From contig JAGMUV010000010.1 of the NCBI GenBank assembly GCA_020744425.1, forward strand, positions 868,001 through 932,000: a stretch of DNA of 64,000 nucleotides. The letters are read 5' to 3'. The position numbers and the translations under genes were made by a program. The stretch is from Dactylonectria macrodidyma. Its lineage: Eukaryota > Ascomycota > Sordariomycetes > Hypocreales > Nectriaceae. Position 1 is the first letter of the stretch. Every line of letters starts with the position of its first letter. Under the pieces are notes generated by a model, which was not told the origin of the DNA, ran no database searches, and saw only the letters and a list, made by a program, of their open reading frames with translations. Shown one piece after another: positions 46,693 through 57,084 of the stretch.

Positions 46693-46817
46693 GGGTAGAT
46701 GCCTCAGGCCCCTACTTTAGTCTTGATTAGGCGGTCACGGCCGGGAGACCTCCTGGCCATACATACACAATACACACACAGTCAAGGTCCTCTGAATGCC
46801 ACGCTAGCTTTCCGACA
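46693..46817 (-). repeat. Right arm of the inverted repeat
   Basis: Imperfect reverse complement of 44593-44730; it runs GGGTAGATGCCTCAGGCCCC through CGGCCGGGAGACCTCCTGGCC and a CA-rich run to CCACGCTAGCTTTCCGACA. Together the arms flank about 2 kb that holds the Cys-rich gene and the LINE remnant. Confidence 0.75.
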
Positions 46818-46967
46818 GGCTTTCTCTCCCATTTTTCAGCTTCCGAGCACACCAAGTGTCCCTTTTTCTCCAGTCCCAGCTAACGACATATTACTTGTGA
46901 AGCTTCAAACTCTGATGACAGCAGTCGCCCGTTCTGCGTCAAAAGTATACTGCTTAATTCTGGTGAC

Positions 46968-47180
46968 ATGAGTTTGCCGGAGCATAGCAAAGAACAGCGA
47001 AGGCTGCTACACATCGACATGGACGCGATGCGCCGGGCCGCAAACGAGCTGCGCGGGGAGGGTAAGGACGATCTCAATGTCGGAGACAAGTCCTGCGAGC
47101 CCCACTCCGTCAGGTTGTCCTGGCTCCGATGGGCATTCGAGCGCCGAGCCCGCGGCAAGCTAATGCACACGCGCAACTAA
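46968..47180 (+). other. Anonymous 70-codon reading frame in the repeat island
   Basis: The ATG frame begins MSLPEHSKEQRRLLHIDMDAM and is charged and helix-prone, with higher GC than its surroundings. Higher-GC, coding-like sequence continues in shifting frames to about 47555. It may be a fragment of a mobile or captured gene; I cannot name it and do not claim it is expressed. Confidence 0.25.
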
Positions 47181-47260
47181 CGAGAAGATGCAGCTAGAGG
47201 CTCCGGTGGCCTGCCGGACTCCGAAGTGGAGCTGGCAGGAGTCGCAGAACCCCGCCTCGC

Positions 47261-47330
47261 AGAAGTTCCTGGACAGAAGTTCCTGGACAGAAGTTCCTGG
47301 AACAAAACCCCGCCTTGCAGAAGTTCCTGG
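47261..47330 (+). repeat. AGAAGTTCCTGG repeats
   Basis: Four copies of AGAAGTTCCTGG start at 47261, 47275, 47289 and 47319; the first three form a 14-nt tandem array. The fourth follows a short copy of the CCCCGCCT(C/T)GC flank, so the duplication was at least two-step. Confidence 0.85.
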
Positions 47331-47596
47331 AACACACCTATGACAGTTACCAGAATTTCATCGCCGCGCTAAAGCGCAGCGGCGTGCCCGACTCTGCGCC
47401 GTGGGTGCTGGAGCTGCCGAAGAGTGCTCGGCGACACCTCCAGCACCTGGACCATGGTGGGCGAGCAGGAACTGCGAGAACCGTTCTTCTATCATGGCGA
47501 TCTTATCGTGCAAGGATGCCTCCAGGTGCTATGCCCCTGAATTGCGCCATTTCAGATTATGCTGGGAATATATCTCTATTTAAGTAATTTAATAAG

Positions 47597-47960
47597 GTTA
47601 GATAGCTCGTATAACCACTTGATGACCTTGAACATGGGTGTGTACTGTGTAGCTGTTGTCTATAACTCCCGCCCCTTTATATCACAGCCCAGGTCGGGAC
47701 CGGGCGGTCATAACTAGCCGAACCATAATATACCCACTTTTTCATATAATACTAACATCTCGAACTCACTTTATGTAAGTAAGCCTGGCTAGCCGGCTCA
47801 CTTACCCGCGATGAACCAGGAGACCTAACTCACTCTTACTAAGTAAGCTTATAGAAACCACCTTAGTATATAAGCACATTCATTTAGCACTTTTATAGAC
47901 GGATAGCTCGATAGTGTAAGAGTTAGCGGCGAGGGCTCGGCGAGCCCTCGGCCGGGACTA
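47597..47960 (+). repeat. Dispersed repeat, copy 2, with GC-rich palindrome
   Basis: Starts GTTAGATAGC like 44748, shares the ATGACC and TG-rich blocks, and also leads to a palindrome, CGAGGGCTCGGCGAGCCCTCG (47930-47950). The intervening sequence is longer and diverged. Probably a second relic of the same element. Confidence 0.45.
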
Positions 47961-48486
47961 GTCTTATTATCAGTTGTGCGGCACGATTGAGTAACGTAAC
48001 TCACTGGAATCGCTTGATCTTTTGCCTCAATAGGTAACTGGTCTTTGTGCGGATTGGGCATGCCGCCCCAACCCTTGCAAATAGCTATTAATACACTTAG
48101 TTATATTAAACCTACTAGTCTACTATTACTAGACCGTGATCTATATTACTTATTACGACATCCTGATCCACTAGATTATAAATACTACACGCCTTAGACC
48201 TACCCTAGAGCCCTAGAGTAAGCCCGGCCGTCACAATATAGTCCGGGTTTATTTACTATCCCGATTTATACCTAATTTATAAGGCAATAGCCGACATTGC
48301 GGATCACAAGCCAACAGCGGCATTCCCCCTTTTCTAGCTAGTCAGATCAATTATAACACACAATTCCTATGCTCCTGCCGCGGCTAGCTTTCAATAGTAC
48401 TTGACGGCTAAAATCGACGTCTCAAGACACCTAGACCAAGCATTTAAATCGGGGAGGCTCCATGGGTTACTAAATTCTCAACTTCC
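47961..48486. other. AT-rich intergenic DNA downstream of the HET gene
   Basis: AT-rich sequence without frames or motifs; it forms the boundary between the repeat island and the HET gene's 3' end. Confidence 0.5.
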
Positions 48487-51400
48487 TCAGCGAAGATATA
48501 TCCTTGTCGAAGAAAACCCATCTTCCTTAGTTGTCTCCCCATCCATGATTCCATTAACATAACAAGGTCCAACAAGCTGATACGCCAACCTCTCATCATG
48601 AACACACGACCTCAAATTCGCTGAAAACCCAGCAGGGTCATTCCCATACTTGTCTCCTCCACCCTTGACCCTCCCAGCCGGCCTCAAAACCACAGGCACA
48701 CAACACCCCCCCACCAAATGCACCTCATCCCCCTCCTCTACCCTGGTAAAATGTTCCGGATCCTCGCTCCCCGGCCCAGCCCCAAACCTCCCCTTTTCAG
48801 TCACAAAGAATCGTTTGTTCATCATGGCATAGTGTAATCTCCGATTAAACCGCGAAAATTCCTCTGCTTTCGAAAGCCAACCCACTTCGACGGCGTTGGT
48901 GTACTCTGCCTGAAACCCCGAGAGGTCTAGGTTACGGCTTGGGTCATGGAGCCAGGCTTGCCAGTGGGGGATGAGGTTGAGGTCCGAGTTGGCGATGCGT
49001 TCGTACGAGGATGGAGAGGTGTGAAGGGTGGAGGTGGAGGGGGGGAGGCAGCCGCCGAGGATTGTTGTCCAGAAGCTTGCTTCGGTATCGGTGAGGGCGA
49101 TATTCCGCGTGTCTTTGGGGAGAGAGGCGCATTCTCGCCATTGGTGAATGTTGTGAATTGTGTCATCCCAGTCGCTGTGGGCGCAGCATTGGCCGGCTAA
49201 GGATACGCGAGTGATTATGTCTACTTTTGCAGACGTGATTGAGAGACAGAGATCCTTTTCCATTTGGGCGTCGCCTGAAACATTAGGTAAGGCGTCGAAC
49301 TTGGGGGATATCTCGCTGAATGGGCCGCTCCACTCCAGCGGTGCCGTCATGTCGATGCACCATGAGGGAAGTTTATACTTGAGCTTGTCAGAGCGACCGT
49401 ATCCCGCAAACGAGAAGAAGGTGTGGTAATGCTTGCTCTCTGCCAGAGCTCTAGCCGTGGCCCACGCAAATGCCTCCTCAACCGGCATCGAGTAGTCCAC
49501 GGGCATTGCATCAGGCCCATCATTCTTGATCAGGCCAAACATGCTGAACACCAGATCTCGCGGCTCGGTAGCTTCCCTCTTCTTGAAGTTGGATAGTATA
49601 ACATCTGTGACCTGCGAGCTGGCGTCCTCGCCTCGAGACTCCTTCACCTTTCTCTCGTACCACATTTCGCTTGTGCCCTCGATGCAGCTTGTAAAAGCAT
49701 TGTGCAGCTTCATCCACCAATTCTGACTTTCACATGACGAAGTCTGGCCCGCGGGAACAACGTCCTTGCAGCACATCTTGTAGTGACGGTCAAAGTTCAT
49801 CATGGCTGTGATGAGTCGGTGGTACGGGAGCATGTGCTTGCCAAAGTAGAGCCTCGGGGTCTGGGCCAGGACGACTTCTTGGAGAATCCATGCGCGGCTC
49901 CAGTACTTCGATGTCAAGATCTGGTAGAGCGCATAGCAGGACTTGTTCCAAGCTTGGGCTGTTGCGCCGCTCATGCAAGAAAACCCCTTGGTTCCAAAAA
50001 AGGGCATGTCGTGGAAGTGGACGTCCATTGCCAGCAAGTTGACGAGCAGGAACGCGCCGCAGATGGGCCAGTCAACCCCGGACAACTTGGACTCAAGGTA
50101 CCAAGGGATTTGTGATTCGTTGCCCCAGTTAAAATATGCTGGTGTCTCCTTTGTTGTGTCCTGGTGCCATGCATTCCTTAGGGAAACTTCTTCAAAGTCC
50201 ATGCACAAGTTTATGTTGGCCGCGGCACTCACTAGAGCGGCAGTATCGCCAGAAAAATTTCTGTTGTCCCGCGCTGGTGCCGAGCCGCTCAACACAGAGT
50301 CATCAGGTGCGCTTGGGATGGGCCGTATCGAAAATGGTAGCCGGTACAGGATGGGAGTGAGCTCCAGAGCATCGGCGCTGCTGATGAGCTCGAATTCGCC
50401 GTCTTTGAGAATGGACAGATGAGGCCTGATCTGGGGGTAGAAAGTCGGGAATACCTTCTCCAGCATCTCTGCAGCTTGCACATGGCAAGGGATGTCTCTT
50501 GGACCTTCGGAGAATACTCTCGTCCTGGTGGGCTCTCCAAGCCACATACAAACCTCCTTCGCTCTGGAATATATCTTATCCATGAGCCCTATCTGGCCTT
50601 CTTTTTCCTTTATGTCTCCCTGATTGATGCACAGAGCATCAACCCACAAGCGTCGATGCTTGTCTGACTGCCTCAATCTCCTCAAAGCGTCGCAAAGGTT
50701 TACGGTGACATTATGTTGCTTGCCATGTAGTGTGATAGAGTCGGTCACCCCAGGGTCGCCCCACACATATGAGAGTGCCTAGGATCCGATCAGAGTCCAA
50801 GGCATACGGCTGGTGTTTTGCGCAGATTACTCACATCGTATTCAGGACACCCTTCGAGATCGACAACTTCCAAAAAGCAGGCGACAGGATCGTCATCGAC
50901 TCCAGCCTTGACTTGCAAAAGCCGTATCTGGCTATTGTCTGGCGCGAGCGGAAATTCATCGTAGAGCGCCTTCGTCGGGTCCAGGTGGAGTGTGGGGGTC
51001 TCAGCGACAGTGGAGGGCCCTTCCTCCTCATCGAGAAACCCCCAGTCAAGTACCCGCTGCGTTGACCGGGGAACATCCCAAATCTTGTGATAGAATGAAT
51101 AGGCGATGGAAGCCCGTGCAAGTGACATTCCTAGATCAGGCCGCTCGGCGTCGGGAACTTGGATGAAAACATCGTTACCCATTTTTATGCTAAGTTCCAG
51201 CGAATCGTACTTCCCAGAGGAGCGGAATTCGTGGTACAGTAGTTGAGAGAGACAGGACAACACTGATGGATAAAACTCTTGTTCTTCAGCTAAGTCCTGT
51301 GGATCCGAGATAGAGTCAAGGACGTCTTGAAATATACCGAGGAAGTCTTGACAACTTTGGATTGCCCCTTCGAGGTCCTCGACAGTCTTGGTCTGCTGGT

Positions 51401-51893
51401 AGATGCTGGCCTTGCTCAGTACCAACAGCCCAATGTCTCGAAGGGTTCGCGATGCTGGGGCCATGTCCAACTTCCACTCGATTGCATCCACAAGCCGTCG
51501 GGCATTCTGTGGGTTCTCGTCTTTGTGCCAGGCATACACCCGCAGAAACACATATCTATCCCCGAAGCCATCATCATCTGGCTCGCGAAACAGCGAGTCC
51601 TCGCTTTGTGAAGGGATCTGCGCTTTTGCTTGGTCCGAATAGGACAAGGCCTCCTCCAGGCAGGATCCGTCGCATAGAAAGCAAGCAGTGTACAATATGG
51701 CGAGGCGGTCGAGATGGTTGAACCGAGCGACGGGCTCTTCTGGAATATCACCCCCGTTGAGCCTCATCGCCGCCAACTGCTGCTGTATGATCGCAAGCCT
51801 GTGATCGAGTTGCTCCTCGTTGTGAGCATCTATCTGCGAGCCGTCATCATCGCTGTCGCTCCAGTCCCGAGCAGGAGAGCCGCCGTCTGCCAT
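48487..51893 (-). CDS. HET-domain protein with N-terminal TPR-like region
   Basis: Heterokaryon-incompatibility type protein, 1116 aa, with an effector domain linked to regulated cell death after non-self recognition. Exons 51893-50835 and 50778-48487 (intron 50779-50834) sum to 3351 nt. Splicing joins CPEYD to ALSYVWGDPG, rebuilding the HET signature at about residue 348; further HET motifs are RLWVDALCINQGD and the IYSRAKEVCMWLGE block. A third block, WSRAWILQEVVLAQ, follows around residue 640. The first 310 residues are acidic, then helical repeats (ILYTACFLCDGSCLEEAL, GLLVLSKASIYQQTKTVEDLEGAI) resembling TPRs. Unspliced, the sequence would look like two unrelated genes. A GAG/CTC microsatellite lies just upstream of the start. 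Confidence 0.88.
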
Positions 51894-51908
51894 TATCGAC
51901 GCTATGCT

Positions 51909-51937
51909 CGAGGAGGAGGAGGAGGAGGAGGAGGAGT
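51909..51937. repeat. (GAG)n microsatellite upstream of the HET start codon
   Basis: About nine GAG/AGG triplets lie 15 nt upstream of the HET ATG, so they are in its 5' leader as a CTC run on the coding strand. Length variation could affect translation or transcription; unproven. Confidence 0.85.
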
Positions 51938-52790
51938 CAATAGGGACTTCAACAGAAAAAAGAGCTGATTGAAGTGAAGAGTTGATCGTAAGGGGATGAG
52001 TTCAACGAGGGAGGGGAGCGTTGATGACATACTTGGGGGAATATCCTTGAAAGAGACGGAATTGCACGTGCAAGTTAGGCTGAGGATATGGCTGCCTAGA
52101 AACTGAGAGCTAGGGGCTAGTGGATTGATTTGATTGACTTGAAGCATTTCAGCCTCACGAACTATTGAAACACCATTGACCCTCCTGTGCGATGCGACCA
52201 ATGGCCGAAGACCTGCCCGCATTTCAAGATGAGCAGCTGAAAGGACGCTTGGAGGCGGGCAAACGCGGCATTGACATGGTGTCATTTCCACACTGTAGAG
52301 AACTTGTCGTAGAACAAACCTGACCAACTAATCCTTCGTCGCACGGGAAGTTACGTTACTTACTGATGCGCCTGTGTGCTTCATAGTTGAGGAATTAAGG
52401 TCCGAGATGTTGATTGGTCAATGATGACGAAATGAGTCTTTCTCCCGGCATCCAGCCGATCCACCCGAACCAGCCGAGATTTCTACAGTCCCATTGGTTT
52501 GTCTTCCGGCCGAGCAACAAAGATCCAGCCGATCCAGCCGACAGCGACTCTCATCGCTGGATACTGAAGATGAATCAACAATGATGCGCAACGAAAAGGA
52601 TGCTTCTTAATCACGCCATCGATAACGGCGGAGAAGATGAGGGCTTATCATGGAGGATGCGGGGACCATAAATATGACCATGTTGCGCTGCCAAAGCGCG
52701 GGTGTCTGTCCTGGCACACTCAAAGCTTGCTGTAGTCTCCTGAACAGCTCTCGTCAATTGCTCTCAAGTCTCATATTCCATTAAACTGTC
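51938..52790. promoter_or_regulatory. Divergent promoter between HET and TauD genes
   Basis: No gene. The 14-nt block ATCCAGCCGATCCA occurs exactly twice (52450-52463 and 52523-52536) with further CAGCCGA cores between them (52470s) and after. This clustering 260-340 nt before the dioxygenase start suggests a regulator site. Confidence 0.55.
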
Positions 52791-54072
52791 ATGGCTCCAG
52801 GACTTGTTGAGACCCAGCACTCGTCTTCCGAGACTGGTTGGGTGAACAAGGGCATCTTCCCAGATGGCTACAAGACGTCAGGCCAATATGAGCCAGTGTA
52901 CTCTGCCATCCAGCCATACGACAGATTTCCCAAAGAAATCACCGGACCGACGGCGTGGCAGCCACAGGAGTACAGAAATAACCCGGAGAAGTGGACGCAT
53001 TCTTTTACGGAAGAAGAGGTCGCCGAGATTGAGGCAGCGGCGGATGCCTTCATCGAGTCTAGGCTGCCTTTGACTGCCATCACAAAAGTGAGTGCAATCG
53101 CTGGAAATGCAATGAATAAATTGGCACAGTACACTGACTTTTCAGGATCACTTTAAATTGCCAAAGCTGGCAATTCTAATGCAAGAGCTCCGCAAAAAGC
53201 TCATCGACGGTCAAGGCTTCTGGCTCTTCAAGAACCTCCCCGTCCAGAAATGGGGCCTGCAGAGATCCGCAACCGCATACATGGGTCTGGGCACGCACCT
53301 GGGATACTTTGTCAGCCAGAACAGCCGTGGGCACGTCCTAGGTCACGTCAAGGATCTCGGCGAGGACCCTACACAGACGGACCGCGTGCGCATTTACCGA
53401 ACCAACGCCAGACAGTTCTTCCACACTGATTCGGGAGACATTGTCGGACTCCTCTGCATTGCCAAGTCAATGGAAGGAGGCGAGTCAGATATCTGCTCCC
53501 AGCACCATGTCTTCAACTGCCTACAGCGGGAGCACCCCGAGGTGGCCAAGCTGTTCTGCGAGCCGATCTGGTATGCAGATCGCAAGGGTGAGGTGTCCAA
53601 GGGCCAGAAGCCTTGGATGAAGACGGCTGTCTTCTATCTCGAGAACGACCCTGAGGGAACTCCGAGACTGTACGGCAAGTTTGATCCCAATAACGTGACA
53701 TCGCTCTGGCGATTCAACACCGGGCCCGACGCGCAGCTCCCGCCTCTTTCCGAAGCGCAGCTGCACGCGATGAGGGTCCTCGAAGAGACGTGCAAGCGAG
53801 AAGCATTGCACATGATCCTTGACCCAGGAGACATCCAGTTTGTCAGCAACCAGCATGTCTTCCACGCCCGCACGGCATACAAGGATTATGCACCGGGCAG
53901 CAGAGATGAGAGTGGAAATCTGAGGCCTCAGAGGCATTTGATGAGACTTTGGCTGTCTGTGCCGGTGGATGAGGGCGGTTGGAAGCTGCCTTTTCCGGAC
54001 ATGCTGGAAAAGAAGCGCGGTGGCATCCAGGTTGATGATACCCCGCCAAAGTGCCCGCTTGACGCTGAGTAA
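52791..54072 (+). CDS. TauD/TfdA-type Fe(II)/2-oxoglutarate dioxygenase
   Basis: Predicted cytosolic oxygenase using Fe(II), O2 and 2-oxoglutarate; 407 aa from exons 52791-53087 and 53146-54072 (58-nt intron, 1224 nt in total). Metal ligands are His192 and Asp194 in FFHTDSGD and His339 in HVFHARTAY; the 2-oxoglutarate-binding Arg is Arg366 in HLMRLWLS. Other family blocks: GFWLFKNLPVQKWG, GTHLGYFVSQN, and GDIQFVSN before the distal His. No signal peptide. The substrate is unknown; fungal relatives act on sulfonates, amino-acid-like or secondary metabolites. The next gene on the same strand is a dual zinc-cluster regulator, which may control it. Confidence 0.88.
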
Positions 54073-54514
54073 TGCGGACATGGAAAGGCTGAAACCGTTG
54101 CTCCGATGTATGTGAATTTGTATGTAAATTTGGTAGTATGGCGAGAATGATCTGCTCTAATACACACTCGGCATGAGGATGAATTGGTTGCCACTGCAGA
54201 AGCTTTAATATTTCCTCAAACTCCGGTTCAAATGTAAATTGTGTTGGTATTCAAGACCAGCTTTTCTACCGGTTCGTCCACTTAGTTGTCAGACACGATT
54301 GAGTATACCTCTTCAAGCCCTTGCCGATCTTAAACTCCGACTCAATGCCGATCATTAAGTTCACTCTTGGCGTCATATGTGCTTAGCTAATACGAATCGT
54401 ACGGAATCTACCCCGCAACCTAAACAATTGAGATAAAACCTAACATTGGGCAGCCTCTTGCACAAACAACGGTAGCTGCTAGACTATCAATCACAACCTG
54501 AGGTTTGGCACGGA
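54073..54514. other. Intergenic, 3' of TauD and 5' of the dual zinc-cluster regulator
   Basis: About 440 nt, no gene. Contains the TauD 3' end and the promoter of the regulator. No clear TATA element or repeats. Confidence 0.5.
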
Positions 54515-57084
54515 ATGTCTGTAGCTCAAGACAACCCTGAGTGGCAGCCCAAGAGGAAGCGTTCGCGGCTTGGTAAGTCGACTGGCAATCATGAGTCCAA
54601 TTCATATGACCCCCCAAGTTAACAGTAAACCCATCAAGGTTGCAACACCTGCAAAGCTCGGAAGGTAGTAAAATAACCATCTATCTGGACAGATAACATC
54701 GGCTTAAAGCGCTATAGGTCAAATGCGACGAGCGTCAAGATGTCTGCGACAACTGTGAGGGCCTGCACCTGGAGTGTACATACCCTAGTGCCGGCCAAAG
54801 ATTGAGGGTAGCCGTTGGCAGGAGAAATCCTAGATCATGCAACGGTTGTCGAATTGCAAGGTGCAAATGTTCCCGAAGGACGGTCAGCCAATTCTCCTGC
54901 GAGCGATGTCGTGAGAAGAGCCTACCTTGTTCTTACCAAGACGATGAGCCTAAGAACCCATTGCCCAGACAACTCCTTCCCAGACAACTTCAACCCAGTC
55001 GTCCGAAAGGGCAGGGAGTTGTCACAGCAGCAGCGCCAATTCAGACGACTAGTGCCGTTGGCTCGGCTGAAGAGCCTTGTCTAATATCACCAGTGCCTGA
55101 ACCGACGATTACGCAGCTCCACTGGTACTGCATGCCTCCTTTGTTATACCTGAGAGGCGCACTACTAACAACCTACAAGGCTCAGCTCCCCTGACCTACC
55201 GGATGGGAAGCTCATCAAAACCTTGGTCGATAGCTACTTCCAAAACATTCACCCACTTCGATGTTACTCTTTCATACACAAACCAACTTTCCTACAGAAA
55301 CTTGCTGATGAGATTGGCTCCGACATACGGAGCAATGCCCTATTACATATCATGTGTGCACTTGGAGCCCAGTATGATGTTGTGTCCCCACAGGCGCCAG
55401 TACGGCCGGTTGACAATGTCTAGATTCTTTGCTCTCGAGTATAGCGATACCGTCCAGCAGCTCCCCGCGGCCTCCATTCTTAAGGCTGGTTCTCAATGGG
55501 CCGCCATAGCAGAGCGCTTAATTCTTGGACATACCAATCAAATTTCCATTGACGGCTTGATGGTAACTATAACCGCTTCCTTTTGCGGTACCTTGCTTAC
55601 CAATGTAGACCACCCAACTCCTTCATGACTATGCTCTCCGCATGGGCAACTTCACACAGGCCTTCGTGCTGAGTGCGCTCATGGCACGGATGACGCAAGC
55701 CCTACAGATCAATCTCGAGTACTCCACCGATCTATTTGATGAGTCAGCCAATGCTTCCCTGTCAGTAACGGCTCGCGAGTGCAGGCGACGGCTCATGTGG
55801 AGTTGCTATGTTACAGATGTCTTGTGCAGTAATGGCGTAGAGCAACTGACCCTGATATTTGAGAAGGATCTCAAGATTCAGCTGCCTTGCAACAATCGTA
55901 ATTTCCTCCACCAGCAACCATCCATCACAAGAACTCTTACCGGTTCGCCTTTGGGCTTTGTCCCGCCCGACAAGATACCTGCCGATATTGATAGCAACAT
56001 GGGCATGCTAGGTTATCTCATCCAGCAGTTGGAAATACGAAGGCGAGTGCTATGGTACATCAAGCATCTGGACCAAGCCAAGTTGCCGTGGTTACCGGAC
56101 TCCGAGTTTGCACAGTTGGATCGAGAGTTGCAAGCCTGGTACGCTAGTCTTCCGGCCAATCTTCAGTTTACGGCTTCAACCATCTATCTGCGAAAAGAGT
56201 CGTCACAACTGGGCGCTCTGTGCCTCTTTCACTGCACCTACCACCAAACCATGCTAGACTTCTACCGTATCGGAACTCCTGAACTGTTCAAGCTCCGGTC
56301 TGCTTTTCACTTCCCTCCGGAAATGTCCGACTTCCAGAGACATTTACAATATGCGCTGTTCAAGGAGGCACGTACGCTAGGCGCCATCATTGCTGAGGCG
56401 GAGCAGCACAGTCCCAGAATGATCGGGGACCCATGGTTTCCTACCATGGCATATGAGAGCAATCGGGTCATGCTTTTTTACTTGACTCAGGTCACTGACC
56501 CGGTCGCCATGAACAAGCGGGATCTCGTGCTGAGTAGCATCGCTTACCTGCAGAGCAACCTGAAAGCTCTAAAGACCATGCGTGCTACCAATGCCATGGC
56601 TGAAGGTCTGGTGAGTTTACTGTGGGTTGTGCGACCTACAACTTGTGCTAGCCACTGATTGCGACAGTCTCGTGGCGCCGAAAGTATGCTCCAGAAGCTT
56701 GGAGTCGATTCCAACCACATTCTCCCGCTCCCGAATGTCATCCTGGACGATCCGTACCTAGCGTTCCCGAATAGAGATGCCGAAGCTCCCCAAAGAGCCG
56801 CAGACTCTGACCTCCACCCCCTTTCAATCTTTCGCATGGCAAGGAAGGAGATTCCCGAGGGACACGTACCTGTGGAATCATCTCAGGCAAATCCCTCTTC
56901 CACTAAAGACATACCGCAAGTGATTGAGCAGCCGATACTAGTTGCTGCAGGGATGGAAGGGTTTGGCAACAATCTTGACATGTTTTTTACGCCTGATTTG
57001 GCGCGAGATTGGGATGTGGCTGAGATGATTCTTGGGTCTGGGACAGATGGTGATGGGCCGATATCATGGACTGGTATGGCATAG
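54515..57084 (+). CDS. Transcription factor with two tandem Zn2Cys6 clusters
   Basis: Nuclear regulator, 744 aa. Exons 54515-54572, 54639-54664, 54718-55124, 55186-55371, 55424-55562, 55609-56610 and 56668-57084 sum to 2235 nt. The first cluster appears only after splicing a 26-nt micro-exon: GCNTCKARK joined to VKCDERQDVCDNC and LECTYP (about residues 20-50). The second follows within about 20 residues: SCNGCRIARCKC, then FSCERCREKSLPCSY. Both have six Cys. Then comes the fungal regulator middle domain: DSYFQNIHPLRCYSFIHKP, CALGAQFFALEYSD, ILKAGSQWAAIAERLI, LHDYALRMGNFTQAF and CRRRLMWSCYVTD. Two clusters in one polypeptide could recognise a longer or doubled site. Its neighbours, TauD upstream and an aldo-keto reductase downstream, are possible targets. 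Confidence 0.88.
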
